40,194 nt of DNA from DASZGI01 sp035938995 (GTDB lineage: Bacteria; Actinomycetota; Actinomycetes; Streptomycetales; Catenulisporaceae). How positions within the stretch are numbered: position 1 is the stretch's first letter; each line of letters opens with the position of its first letter. The notes under the pieces were generated by a model that saw only the letters and a list, made by a program, of their open reading frames with translations, was not told the origin of the DNA and made no database searches. Both the position numbers and the translations under genes were made by a program. Shown in pieces: positions 8,175 through 16,807 of the stretch. The stretch spans positions 1-40,194 of the forward strand of contig NZ_DASZGI010000199.1 of NCBI RefSeq assembly GCF_035938995.1. Direction: 5' to 3'.

Positions 8175-9374
8175 TCACGCCGCGCTCCTGAGCGCGTCCA
8201 GCCGGGCCGGCGGTCTGGCGGGCGAGAGCCAGGCGGGCGCCTCGGGCTGACCGAGGCCGAGCAGCCGGTAGAGCAGCCTGCGGGCGTGCCGCGCGAATCC
8301 GCCCGGCTCGGAGGTGATCAGATCGGCGACCCGGGCCATCGCCGCCGCGTCGAACTCCGCGGCGGCGCGCTCGAGCTGCTCGGCCAACGGAATGTCGGGC
8401 ACGATCCGGGGAGCGATCCGGCCCAGCACGGCGGCGGCGCCCTCGGGCTCGACGTCGTCCGCGGGGAACGAGCCGAGCAGCACTGGGACACCGAGCGCGG
8501 AGGCGTACAGCGTGACCGCGCCGTGGTCGCCGATCACGAAGTCGGCGGCCGCCAGGATCGGCTGCCAATCGGCCTCCGGCGGCACCAGCACGACCCCGCG
8601 CGCGATCCACGACCCGTACCAGGCGCGCATCTGGTACGAACCGTGCGCGGCCCAGATGTTCGGATGCATGAGCAGCGCGACGCGGTAACCGGCGCGCAGT
8701 TCCCGGGACAACCGCTCGACTACCTCGGCCGCGCTGCCCAGAAGCGAGTTCTGGTGCCAGGTGGAGGTGACCACCACCATCTTGTGGCCCGGCGCGAGAC
8801 CGAGCGCCGCGCGATAGCGGTCGCGCAGGCCCACGCCCGCGGTGATCCGGTCATAACAGGGGTCTCCGACCACGTCGGCGACCGGCAGAGCCTCGGGGCA
8901 ATCCTGCTCCAGCAAGGTGAGCTCCCGCTCGTGCCCGAGTGCAACGGCGGCGGGCACCGGCATCCCAGCCGACAGCGAGTCGCGGCCGCGGCCCGGCCTG
9001 CCGATCGAGTCGCGGCCGGCCCCCGGCGAGAAGACCGCGACCGGCGCGTTCACCTCGTCCATGTGCTCGAAGGTCGTCGTGACCGCCAGATCGAACCGCT
9101 GCGCCGCGGCCCGCTCCCACGGCAGCACCGGCACGCCGCGCGCCGCCAGCATCTGCGCCGTTCCGCCGTTGAACACGCTCGGCGGAACAGTGAACTCCAG
9201 CTGCACCCGAGTGTCCCCGTGGAGCAGCCCGGCGACGTCCCACAACCGCTTCGCGCTGGTGATCGTGGACGCCATCACCAGCACCCGGCGCGCCGAGCGC
9301 ACCGTCAACCACCACGGCTCTCCGAGAGCTTGCTGATCCGGGTCGACCGTCGGGCCTGTCGACGTCATTGTCAT
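8175..9374 (-). CDS. GT-B fold, CDP-glycerol glycerophosphotransferase/epimerase-like protein
   Basis: This protein of about 399 residues has two Rossmann-like halves. The N-terminal half begins VLVMASTITSAKRLWDV. The C-terminal half contains VVTSTWHQNSLLG, LLMHPNIWAAHG and DFVIGDHGAVTLYASALGVPVLLGS (split here by its Gly-rich turns), which is the nucleotide-binding half typical of GT-B transferases and UDP-GlcNAc 2-epimerase-like proteins. No signal peptide is seen. The ATG at 9374 has GAGGA about nine bases upstream; a second ATG two codons later is possible. Similar actinomycete proteins are often called translation initiation factor 2, which I consider wrong because no GTPase motif is present. 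The sugar or polyol phosphate substrate is unknown. Confidence 0.72.
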   Translation of the reverse strand: MTMTSTGPTVDPDQQALGEPWWLTVRSARRVLVMASTITSAKRLWDVAGLLHGDTRVQLEFTVPPSVFNGGTAQMLAARGVPVLPWERAAAQRFDLAVTTTFEHMDEVNAPVAVFSPGAGRDSIGRPGRGRDSLSAGMPVPAAVALGHERELTLLEQDCPEALPVADVVGDPCYDRITAGVGLRDRYRAALGLAPGHKMVVVTSTWHQNSLLGSAAEVVERLSRELRAGYRVALLMHPNIWAAHGSYQMRAWYGSWIARGVVLVPPEADWQPILAAADFVIGDHGAVTLYASALGVPVLLGSFPADDVEPEGAAAVLGRIAPRIVPDIPLAEQLERAAAEFDAAAMARVADLITSEPGGFARHARRLLYRLLGLGQPEAPAWLSPARPPARLDALRSAA

Positions 9375-9551
9375 CGCGAGTCGTCCTCTACCCAATAGAC
9401 ATCCTGCGGTCCGGTCCCTCGGGGGATGACGACGCACCCGCGCCGAGCCGGATCGCCCTTCGCCTAAGGGCATTCCACGCGACCCTGCATGCCGCTTGCA
9501 GGACGTTTGATTGCTCTTCGAAGTTGACCGGGCGCGCCCTCGTGCCTCAGG

Positions 9552-11129
9552 TCACTGATTGAGGGCGAGCTCGAACCAGACCACCTTGCCGTGCGTCGTC
9601 CGGCTCACTCCCCAACGCTTCGCCAGACGGCTGACCAGGAACAGGCCGCGGCCGTCCTCGTCGAGGTCGGCGGCCTGGCGCAGGATCGGTAGGTAGAGGT
9701 CGTCGTCGCGGATCTCGCACACGAGCGTGCGGGTGCGCAGCAGCCGCAGTTCGATGGGGCGCGAGGCGTACCGGATCGCGTTGGTGATCAGCTCTGTCGC
9801 GAGCAGTTCGGCGATGTCGACGAGGTCCTCGAGACCCCATCCCTCCAGGCTTTCCCTGATCAGCCGTCGCGCCCGCGCCACGGTCTCCGGCAGCGGAGCG
9901 AGCAGCCAGTAGGCGATGTTCTCGGCCGGAATGCTGCTCAGCCGCGCGGCCAGCAGCGCCACGTCGTCCGGGCCGCCGCCCGGGCTCAGGGCGCTGAGGA
10001 GCATGTCGCACACCGTGTCCGGTCCGAGCGCCGCCGACCGGACGAGGTCCGGGGCCCCCGTAAGCGCGCAGATCCGCTCCTCGACGTCGCCCGGAAGCTC
10101 GCGGATCAGACCGTCGGTGTAGAAGACCAGGGTGTCGCCGTCGCGGACCGAGATCTCCGCGGTGTCGAACGCGACGCCGCCCACGCCGATCGGCGCGCCG
10201 GTCGGGACCGCGACCCGCTCGACCCGGCCGTCCGGACGCACCAGGATCGGCGGCAGGTGTCCGGCGTTGGCGAACAGGCACACCCGCGCGACCGGGTCGT
10301 AGACCGCGTAAAGACAGGTCGCCAGATAGCTGTCGCCGAGGCGCTGGGCGAGGTTGTCGAGCTGGCGCAGCAGTTGGTCGGGCGGCAGATCGAGCGCCGC
10401 CAGGGTCTGGACGGCGGCACGCAGCTGCGCCATCGCGGTGGTCGCGCACACCCCGTGGCCCAACACGTCGCCGATCACCAGAGCGATCCGGCTGCCCGGC
10501 AGCGAGATGGCGTCGATCCAGTCGCCGCCCGCCTGCGCGCCGGGGCCGCCGGGCAGATAGCGGGTCGCCACCTGAATGCCGGTGAGCGTCGGCGGGGTGA
10601 TCGGCGGGACGGCGCGCTTGACCTCGGCGGCTCCCACCTCTTGACCCCGGTACAACCGGGCGTTGTCGACGCCTAGGGCGGCCTGCGCGGCCAGCTGCGC
10701 GACCGTCAGCACGTCCACTTCGTCGAACGGCGCGCGCCCAGGGCTGCGGGTCAGCGCGACGCAGCCGAACACCTGTCCCCGCAGGACTAGCGGCACCGCG
10801 AGATAGGGCGCTCCGTCCCGCGCGGACTTCGCGATGCACACCGGCTCGCCCGACGCCATCGCCTCGCGGCACGGGTCGGCGGCGTCCATGGGTTCGACGA
10901 AGCCTGCGGGCAGAAGGCAGCGCATCGGACCGCTAGCGGCGGCGGTGGAGACGACCGGAGCGGGGGCGCCGTCGGCGAACAGCGCTTCGAGAATGTAGAG
11001 GCCGGCGTAGTCGGCCAGGCGCGGGACCAGGGCCGCGGCGAACCGCGCGGCGATCGCGGACATGTCCGAGCCCGCGCCGATCTCGGCCGTCGCCTCGTTG
11101 AGGAACGACAGGTGATCGCGCAGGTCCAC
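9552..11129 (-). CDS. GAF - SpoIIE-type PP2C phosphatase - HATPase anti-sigma regulator
   Basis: This protein of about 525 residues is a cytoplasmic signalling protein with three domains. A GAF sensor covers about residues 10-165. A PPM/SpoIIE phosphatase follows at about 180-385, with GGDWIDA and IGDVLGHGV supplying metal-binding acidic residues and GGGPDDVALL closing the site. A GHKL ATPase/anti-sigma-kinase domain (ELLATELITNAIRYA, DEDGRGLFLVSRLA) ends the protein. Such proteins combine a serine phosphatase for anti-anti-sigma partners with an RsbW-like kinase. I prefer the GTG at 11129, which has AGGGA about nine bases upstream. An in-frame start at 11195 would overlap the methyltransferase gene by 17 bp. 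No sigma factor or STAS partner is in the window. Confidence 0.88.
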   Translation of the reverse strand: MDLRDHLSFLNEATAEIGAGSDMSAIAARFAAALVPRLADYAGLYILEALFADGAPAPVVSTAAASGPMRCLLPAGFVEPMDAADPCREAMASGEPVCIAKSARDGAPYLAVPLVLRGQVFGCVALTRSPGRAPFDEVDVLTVAQLAAQAALGVDNARLYRGQEVGAAEVKRAVPPITPPTLTGIQVATRYLPGGPGAQAGGDWIDAISLPGSRIALVIGDVLGHGVCATTAMAQLRAAVQTLAALDLPPDQLLRQLDNLAQRLGDSYLATCLYAVYDPVARVCLFANAGHLPPILVRPDGRVERVAVPTGAPIGVGGVAFDTAEISVRDGDTLVFYTDGLIRELPGDVEERICALTGAPDLVRSAALGPDTVCDMLLSALSPGGGPDDVALLAARLSSIPAENIAYWLLAPLPETVARARRLIRESLEGWGLEDLVDIAELLATELITNAIRYASRPIELRLLRTRTLVCEIRDDDLYLPILRQAADLDEDGRGLFLVSRLAKRWGVSRTTHGKVVWFELALNQ

Positions 11130-11178
11130 CGCTCCACATCCCTGGCCGCTAAGGAAATCGACCCCGCGAATTCTAAGG

Positions 11179-11862
11179 CTACGATTCGTCCACACGACGA
11201 CAGAGGAAGAACATTTGAATCTCCGGCTGGGCGGCCGAGGTCTCCGGCGCGTACGAGAGCAGCTGTTCCCAGCCGATATAGAATCCGCATTCCCGCAACA
11301 GTTCGCGCAGGTCGTCGCGCAGATACCCGGTCACCCGCAGCCGGGTGCCGAGGAATGGGATCGACACGTCGTCGACGTCGGCCTCCACCATCGCCAGCCC
11401 GAACCAGCCGTCCGGAGTCAGGATGCTGTGAATGCGGCGCAGGGCCGTCCGCATCCGGGCGCGAGGCAGATTCAACAGGGAGAAGAACGCGACGACGGCC
11501 TCGTAGGCGGGCGGTCCGTCGGGGATGTCGAGAACGCTCCCGAGCTGGAACGCGGCCTCCGGCACGTTGCGCTGCGCGAGCTCGAGCATTCCTGGGGAAA
11601 TGTCCAGACACGTCACCGAACATCCCCCGGCAAGGAGTTGACGCGCTGTCGGCAAACCGGTGCCGGATCCCACGTCCAGCACCCGCGCGCCGGGGCCCAC
11701 CTGTTCGAGTAGCCGCTCGACGCACGTGAGCTGGCCCTCCTTGTGCGGAAAGGCCTCGTCGTATCGGGCGCCCATGGCGTCGTACGCGCGGGCTTGGATA
11801 GCCTCGCGCTCGATCCACGCCAGATCGTCGCGCTCCGCCGGTGCCAGTCGCTCGACCTCCAT
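11179..11862 (-). CDS. Class I SAM-dependent methyltransferase
   Basis: This 227-residue Rossmann methyltransferase has motif I as VLDVGSGTGLPTA (near 61-73), an acidic residue after strand 2 in CLDIS (near 85), and a motif IV-like stretch VVAFFSLLNLP followed by LTPDGWFGLAMVE. The N-terminus is helical (DAMGARYDEAFPHK), as in the ubiE/methyltransferase-11/25 group. The ATG at 11862 follows AAGGGGA with ideal spacing. The gene is divergent from the secreted FAD oxidase across 79 bp and immediately precedes the phosphatase/anti-sigma gene on the same strand, so those two may be co-transcribed. The substrate cannot be told from sequence. Confidence 0.85.
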   Translation of the reverse strand: MEVERLAPAERDDLAWIEREAIQARAYDAMGARYDEAFPHKEGQLTCVERLLEQVGPGARVLDVGSGTGLPTARQLLAGGCSVTCLDISPGMLELAQRNVPEAAFQLGSVLDIPDGPPAYEAVVAFFSLLNLPRARMRTALRRIHSILTPDGWFGLAMVEADVDDVSIPFLGTRLRVTGYLRDDLRELLRECGFYIGWEQLLSYAPETSAAQPEIQMFFLCRRVDES

Positions 11863-11941
11863 GTCGATTCCCCTTCGCCGCGGGTGGCTGTCTGGTATTC
11901 AATATCAGAAGGCTGCCTGATGGAGAAAGGGATACCCCCTG

Positions 11942-13420
11942 ATGGACATGCGCGCGCAACCCAGTCGCCGCTCGTTCGTCCGCGCCGTGAGCCTCGGCGC
12001 GTTGGTCGTCGGCTTCGACGGCGCCACCCGGGCGTGGGCGGCTGCCGGTTCCCCGGCCGCCGGCCTGGACCGGGTGCCGACGCTGGACGGCCGGCTGCTG
12101 TTCGATCCGGCCGAGCTGGCACCGTTCGAGGACGACTTCGGCCACATTATCCACCGCACCCCCCGGGCCGTCCTGGAACCGGGATCGGTGCGTGACATCG
12201 CCGAGATGGTCGAGTTCTGCGGGCCGCGGCGGATACCGGTCGCCCCGCGCGGCCAGGGACACCAGACGTTCGGACAGGCTCAGGTCGACGGCGGCCTGGT
12301 CATCGACCTGACACCGCTGAACGCGATCACGGTCGATCCGGTCGCGGGCACCGTCTCCGCCGGCGCGGGGGCGTTGTGGCACGCGGTGCTCAACGCCGCC
12401 CTGGCGCAAGGGCTGACTCCGCCGGTGTTCACCGACTACATCGAACTGTCGATCGGCGGAACGCTGTCGGCGGGCGGCATCGGCGGCGCCACCCAGCACC
12501 ACGGCGCGCAGGTCGACACCGTCATCGATCTCGACATCGTGACCGGCACCGGCGATCTGCGCACCTGTTCGGCGACGCAGGACCCGGACCTCTTCCACGC
12601 CGCGCTGGCCGGGCTCGGGCAGGTCGGCGTCATCACCCGGGCGACGATCCAGCTCGTGCCCGCGCCGACGTCGGTGCGCCAGTACAACCTCACGTACCCC
12701 ACGGCGGACGCCCTTACGGCGGCGCAGCGCAAGGTGGTGCTCGACGGCCGCTTCGACTGGCTCGAGGGGGCAGTCAATCCGGTCACCGGCGGTGGCTGGC
12801 AGTACGTCCTCGAAGGTGCCAAGTACTACGACGCCACTCCCCCGGACGACAACGCCCTGATCGGCGACCTCGCGTTCCAGGGGCCGCCGCAGATCCAGGA
12901 CTTCGCCTACGCCGACTTCATCAATGTCCTGGCCCCGGCCGTCGCCTTCCTCCAGTCCACCGGCGAGTGGTACGACCCGCATCCGTGGCTCAACCTCTTC
13001 CTGCCGGACGCCGCGACCGACGGCTACGTGACGACGGCCATGGCCGGCCTCACCACGGCCGACATCGGCGCGAGCGGCGTGGTCCTGCTCTATCCGGTGC
13101 CGACCGCGAAGCTCACCGCGCCGCTTCTTCGTGTCCCTGACGGTGAACTGACGTTCCTCTTCGCGGTGCTGCGGACCGCCGCACCGGACACCGGCGCGCT
13201 GCCGGCCGCGACGATGGTGGCGGACAACCGCACCATGTTCCTTCAGGCCCAGTCCGTCGGCGGCACCCAGTACCCGGTCGGGTCGATCCCGATGACCCAC
13301 GCCGACTGGCGCATCCAGTACGGCGCCCAGTGGCCGTTCTTCGCGTCGGCAAAGGAGCGTTTCGACCCTTACGGCATCCTCACCCCGGGGCAGGGAATCT
13401 TCTCCGAGAACGACCAATAG
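11942..13420 (+). CDS. Tat-exported FAD-binding PCMH oxidase (cytokinin-dehydrogenase/BBE-like)
   Basis: This 492-residue protein starts with a twin-arginine signal (SRRSFVRA, residues 8-15) followed by a hydrophobic stretch and an AWAAAG cleavage region, so it is exported folded with cofactor. A PCMH-type FAD domain follows. GQGHQTFGQAQ places a His at residue 107 where covalent flavin attachment occurs in cytokinin dehydrogenase relatives, and GGTLSAGGIGG and GLGQVGVITRAT are the later FAD-contacting blocks. The C-terminus has the expected FDPYGILTPGQGIF. It probably oxidises an alcohol or amine outside the cell using oxygen, substrate unknown. The ATG at 11942 is read across a short divergent promoter region shared with the methyltransferase. 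Confidence 0.87.
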   Translation: MDMRAQPSRRSFVRAVSLGALVVGFDGATRAWAAAGSPAAGLDRVPTLDGRLLFDPAELAPFEDDFGHIIHRTPRAVLEPGSVRDIAEMVEFCGPRRIPVAPRGQGHQTFGQAQVDGGLVIDLTPLNAITVDPVAGTVSAGAGALWHAVLNAALAQGLTPPVFTDYIELSIGGTLSAGGIGGATQHHGAQVDTVIDLDIVTGTGDLRTCSATQDPDLFHAALAGLGQVGVITRATIQLVPAPTSVRQYNLTYPTADALTAAQRKVVLDGRFDWLEGAVNPVTGGGWQYVLEGAKYYDATPPDDNALIGDLAFQGPPQIQDFAYADFINVLAPAVAFLQSTGEWYDPHPWLNLFLPDAATDGYVTTAMAGLTTADIGASGVVLLYPVPTAKLTAPLLRVPDGELTFLFAVLRTAAPDTGALPAATMVADNRTMFLQAQSVGGTQYPVGSIPMTHADWRIQYGAQWPFFASAKERFDPYGILTPGQGIFSENDQ

Positions 13421-13497
13421 ATCGACAGCTAGATCGAAAGCACCGTAGCCCCCGGTGTGTGAACCTCATCGGGGTTCCCTCCGTGTCTCAACCTCGA

Positions 13498-13528
13498 GCC
13501 GCCCGACGCCGCCCGCGCGTCGGGCGGC
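13498..13528 (+). promoter_or_regulatory. Perfect 12-bp stem-loop in the leader of the NlpC/P60 gene
   Basis: GCCGCCCGACGC (13498-13509) and GCGTCGGGCGGC (13517-13528) form a perfect stem with a 7-nt loop. It ends a few bases before the AGAAGGAGA ribosome-binding site of the next gene. No T-run follows, so it may end the upstream transcript poorly or act in the leader. The c-di-AMP riboswitch often found before such hydrolases is not recognisable here. Confidence 0.55.
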
Positions 13529-13549
13529 CGAAGAAGGAGACACGGCCCC

Positions 13550-14569
13550 ATGGCCTCTCATCGGCGCCCGAACGCGGCGGTGCGCGCCGCGCTCACCTTC
13601 ACGGCCACCGGCGCTGCCGCGGCCACCGGCGTCGGACTGACGGCGACCGCCGGCCACGCCGCATCCGTCGCCGACGTCCAGGCCCAGGTCAAGCTGCTGG
13701 ATCGGCAGGCCGAGCAGGCCACGAACGACTACGACGCCGGCATGGAGCAGATGGCGGCGTTGCAGAAGCAGGTCGACCAGATTCAGAGCGAGGCGACCAC
13801 CGTCCAGCAGTCGATGAACGCGCTGGTCGGGGTCCTCGGCCCGCAGGCTGCCGCGCAGTATCGGTCCGGTTCGATAGACCCACAGCTCGAATTGGTGCTT
13901 TCCCAGAGCCCCGACCAGTACTTGCAGAAGGCCATGGCGGTGAATCAGCTTGGCCAGAGCGAGGCGGTCGCGCTCAAGTCGTTGAAGACCCAGCAGGCAC
14001 AGCTCAAAGCGCTGCAGAAGGATGCCGCTGACCGGCTCATGCAGCTGCAAGAACTGCAGAGCCAGGCAGCGGCCGACCGCACGCAGATCCTGGACAAGGA
14101 CAAGCAGGCTCAGGCGCTGTTGGCCACGCTGACCTTCGCGCAGCAGCAGGAGATCGTGCCGGTATCCACCTCGTGGGGCGTCACCGCGCAGCAGATAGCC
14201 ACGCTGCCCACGGTCACCGGGCGCGCCGGAGTAGCGGTCGCGTTCGCGAAGTCGAAGCTCGGCATCTACTACCAGTGGGGCGGCACCGGGAATCCCGGGT
14301 ACGACTGCTCCGGCCTGACGCAGTCGGCGTGGGCGGCAGCCGGGGTCTCGCTCGGCCGTACCACCTATGATCAGGTCACCGACGGCTACGAGGTCGCGCC
14401 GATCCTCTCCAACCTCCAGCCGGGCGACCTGATCTTCTACGACGGCAACACGCACATGGCGATCTATGTCGGCAACGGCGTCGTCGTGCACGCGCCGAGC
14501 ACCGGCTCGCGCATCCAGTACGCGCCCTGGAACATGCTGCCGATAGACGCCGTGCGCCGCGTCGTGTGA
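13550..14569 (+). CDS. Secreted NlpC/P60 peptidoglycan endopeptidase
   Basis: This 339-residue secreted cell-wall hydrolase starts with a signal peptide (residues 1-38, ending AGHAAS). A long Gln/Ala-rich coiled coil at about 38-205 matches the RipA/CwlO-type regulatory hairpin. A C-terminal NlpC/P60 domain carries catalytic Cys253 in GYDCSGLTQ, His302 in NTHMAIYVG and a third polar residue His314 in VVVHAPS. It cleaves peptide crosslinks of peptidoglycan (D-Glu to DAP bond in characterised relatives). The ATG at 13550 has GAAGGAGA upstream. It is followed by a strong terminator shared with the convergent gene. Confidence 0.93.
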   Translation: MASHRRPNAAVRAALTFTATGAAAATGVGLTATAGHAASVADVQAQVKLLDRQAEQATNDYDAGMEQMAALQKQVDQIQSEATTVQQSMNALVGVLGPQAAAQYRSGSIDPQLELVLSQSPDQYLQKAMAVNQLGQSEAVALKSLKTQQAQLKALQKDAADRLMQLQELQSQAAADRTQILDKDKQAQALLATLTFAQQQEIVPVSTSWGVTAQQIATLPTVTGRAGVAVAFAKSKLGIYYQWGGTGNPGYDCSGLTQSAWAAAGVSLGRTTYDQVTDGYEVAPILSNLQPGDLIFYDGNTHMAIYVGNGVVVHAPSTGSRIQYAPWNMLPIDAVRRVV

Positions 14570-14574
14570 CGCAG

Positions 14575-14634
14575 CGTTCTCGCGCTCACAGCAACGTTCT
14601 CGCCGCTCTTACAACTTCGCCGCTCTCACTCAAA
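14575..14634. repeat. Three imperfect 20-bp units between the NlpC/P60 gene and its terminator
   Basis: Units start at 14575, 14595 and 14615. The first two share CGTTCTCGC and a CAA end, and the third begins CTTCGCCGCTCTCAC. It is the same kind of GTTCTC/GCTCAC-rich degenerate repeat as that after the KimA-like gene. The match is loose. Confidence 0.4.
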
Positions 14635-14656
14635 TCTTCACCGACAGCCGCTCATG

Positions 14657-14706
14657 CCACTGCGGCCGTCGTCGCGATCGGTGGCTCGCGACGACGGCCG
14701 CAGTGG
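14657..14706. terminator. Bidirectional terminator, perfect 21-bp stem
   Basis: The arms at 14657-14677 and 14686-14706 are exact reverse complements around an 8-nt loop, and the plus-strand side is followed by GTTTTC. It lies between the convergent ends of the NlpC/P60 gene (14569) and the secreted-protein gene (14733). Confidence 0.85.
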
Positions 14707-14732
14707 GTTTTCAGGTCCCTACCGGTGACGGG

Positions 14733-16544
14733 CTACCAGTGGACCTTCTTCGGGTGGCCGGACTTCGTGGCGGACGGCTTCGGGGTGGGCGTCGCGGTGG
14801 ACGTCGTACCGTTCGCGCCGCCTGCCGCTGTCGTGCCGAGGTTGGGCGGAGTCTTGCCGAGCGTCACCATCACCGCGTTGGTGACCACGTTGTTCCCGTT
14901 CATGGCCAACGCGATCGGGTTCGGTTTGTGGATGAGGTTCTGGCAACCCAGGTTCGTGAACGACTGGTTGGCGCGCATACCCAGGAAGGTGAACAGGTTC
15001 GTGGCCATCGCCGCGTCCACGGAGGGCGCGTTCTGGAAGAGGGCCTGGTCCTTGAACACCCGCGCGATGCCCATCTGCGAGCCGAACAGGTTGTTGCAGT
15101 AGTTCGCGCCGCTGCCGTTGTCGCCGCCCTGGCCGATCTTCTTCTGGTCGACGCCCACGCGGTACAGGTTCGTCTTCGTGGCGTCCTGGTTCGCGTTGTT
15201 CAGCGTCATCGGGTCGTTGAGCGGCACGAGCGCGATCGGGGCCTGCTGGTTGGCGGCGGCCGACAGCTCGTCGAGCGGCAGCGAGCCGGAGGGCTGGTTG
15301 TCGCTGGACTGGTCCGGCACGGTGAACGGGGTGCAGCCGAGAGCCGGGTCGACGAACTTGTTCAGCAGCAGGTTGTCGCTACCGTTGGCCAGGTCGACGG
15401 CGTTGCCGCCGAGCTTGGCCATGTTCGCGGCGTTCATCTGCGCGATCTGCCCGTTGCCGTTGGCGAGGTAGTGGGTGACCACGTTGTCGCTCTGGTCCTG
15501 GTCCACCAGGCTGAAGTCACGGGTGGTCGGGCAGGGCAGTCCGTCCTTCGCGGTGCCGGTCGGCGGGACCACCAGCGCCTTCGCGGCGATCTTGTTGTTC
15601 GCCTGCTGGAAGAACGCCGGGGCGTTGCAGTAGGCGAACTGGCCGAAGATCGAGGCGCCCATCCCGTTGACGCAGTTGCCCTGCCCCAGCGAGTTGGTGC
15701 CGTTGGCGGACTTGAGCGTGAGGTTGGTGCCGTTGAAGCCGAACCAGATTCCCACGGCCGACCCGGCGGGCACGTTCGCAGGTACCGTCGGCGCCGCGGG
15801 CTGCGTGCCCTGGTCGATCACCAACGGGTCATAGAGCGTGACTTTCCCGCCCTGGGTGATGATCGCGGCTTCCACGAACGCCGACTGGTTCGCGTTGGCC
15901 TCGTGGCACGGACCCATCGCCGCATCGGTCGCCACCAGCTGGTAAGGCGTCGCCAGACCCTTCGCGGACAGCGGGTTGGCCGGCACGATCAGGTTGCAGT
16001 TCGGGTTGGGGGTCGCGGCCGCAGCGGCCGGCGTCGTGGCCGCGGCAGCACTCTTCGTCGCACAGGCCGCCGCGCTGGATGTAGACGCGGAAGCGGAAGC
16101 AGCGGCGGACGTCGTGTGGGCGGACGCGCTGGCCGAAGCGCCAGCCGAATTGCCGTGTCCATAGCGGTACGACGACTTGGTGTTGGCTGCCGCGCTCGTA
16201 GTGGTGTTGGCCGCGGGGGTACTCGGGCCGGCCGCAGTCGCAGAACTGGAAGCTGTTGCCGCAGCGCTGGAACTCGCAGAGGCTGACGGGATCGCCGCGG
16301 ACCAGGCGGCGGCCGAGGTGCTTCCGACCGCGCAGGCCGGTGGTGGCGCCTGATGATGGTGCGGTGTCGCCATCGCGATTCCGACGCCTGCGACGACTAC
16401 AACAGGCATGGCCGCGAGGACCACGCCGAGTTTGCGCGCGCGCCAGCCGCGGCGCGCGCGGCGCGCCTGCGCCGCTTCGGCCCGCGTCGTGGCGCGTAGG
16501 GGCTGTGGTCCGCGTCGTCGGGGTCCTGAGGTGGGGTCAGACAC
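14733..16544 (-). CDS. Large surface or secreted protein with Ala/Ser-rich linker, unknown function
   Basis: I place the start at the GTG at 16544 (VSDPTSGPRRRG) because GGGAG lies six bases upstream; the frame upstream of it is a shadow of the antiporter gene. The 603-residue product has an Arg-rich cytosolic N-terminus and a membrane helix or uncleaved signal at about 41-60 (VVLAAMPVVVVAGVGIAMA). A low-complexity Ala/Ser/Thr linker of about 130 residues follows. The extracellular domain of about 400 residues is rich in Asn, Gln and Gly and has several widely spaced Cys (for example CNLIVPAN, GPCHEAN, GNCVNG, YCNNLFG), which suggests disulphides. The C-terminal tail is Lys/Pro-rich. I recognise no catalytic motif. 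The order signal, linker, globular domain suggests a surface-exposed protein. Confidence 0.75.
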   Translation of the reverse strand: MSDPTSGPRRRGPQPLRATTRAEAAQARRARRGWRARKLGVVLAAMPVVVVAGVGIAMATPHHHQAPPPACAVGSTSAAAWSAAIPSASASSSAAATASSSATAAGPSTPAANTTTSAAANTKSSYRYGHGNSAGASASASAHTTSAAASASASTSSAAACATKSAAAATTPAAAAATPNPNCNLIVPANPLSAKGLATPYQLVATDAAMGPCHEANANQSAFVEAAIITQGGKVTLYDPLVIDQGTQPAAPTVPANVPAGSAVGIWFGFNGTNLTLKSANGTNSLGQGNCVNGMGASIFGQFAYCNAPAFFQQANNKIAAKALVVPPTGTAKDGLPCPTTRDFSLVDQDQSDNVVTHYLANGNGQIAQMNAANMAKLGGNAVDLANGSDNLLLNKFVDPALGCTPFTVPDQSSDNQPSGSLPLDELSAAANQQAPIALVPLNDPMTLNNANQDATKTNLYRVGVDQKKIGQGGDNGSGANYCNNLFGSQMGIARVFKDQALFQNAPSVDAAMATNLFTFLGMRANQSFTNLGCQNLIHKPNPIALAMNGNNVVTNAVMVTLGKTPPNLGTTAAGGANGTTSTATPTPKPSATKSGHPKKVHW

Positions 16545-16762
16545 GGTCGCTCCCTTCAGATCGGTCGATCCCGGTGTCCCGAAACGGATCGAAACCCAGC
16601 CAGCCGGGCTCAGCGGGGCCCAGGCTCCGAAGCGGGCCACCCGACGCGGCAGGCGGCTGACGGGCCTGGCAGCATCGCGCCCTAACACGCTAGGAACCGA
16701 AGGGGGGTTCAACGACGTCCTTGTGTAGTTGTTCGAATACGCGGCGCCGTCCGGGCACGCGC

Positions 16763-16797
16763 GAGAGGCCGGGCCCGGCAGCCGGGTCCGGCCTCTC
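16763..16797. terminator. Stem-loop downstream of the antiporter gene
   Basis: The arms 16763-16778 and 16782-16797 pair over 16 positions with one G-T wobble around a 3-nt loop. It lies just beyond the antiporter stop (16808) and in front of the secreted-protein gene on the same strand. No clear T-run is present. Confidence 0.65.
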
Positions 16798-16807
16798 TGT
16801 CCCGCGG

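Noticed and set aside
13421..13549. c-di-AMP (ydaO) riboswitch before the NlpC/P60 gene
   Set aside because: Such hydrolases often carry one, but the interval is only 129 bp and shows just a simple hairpin without the riboswitch consensus.
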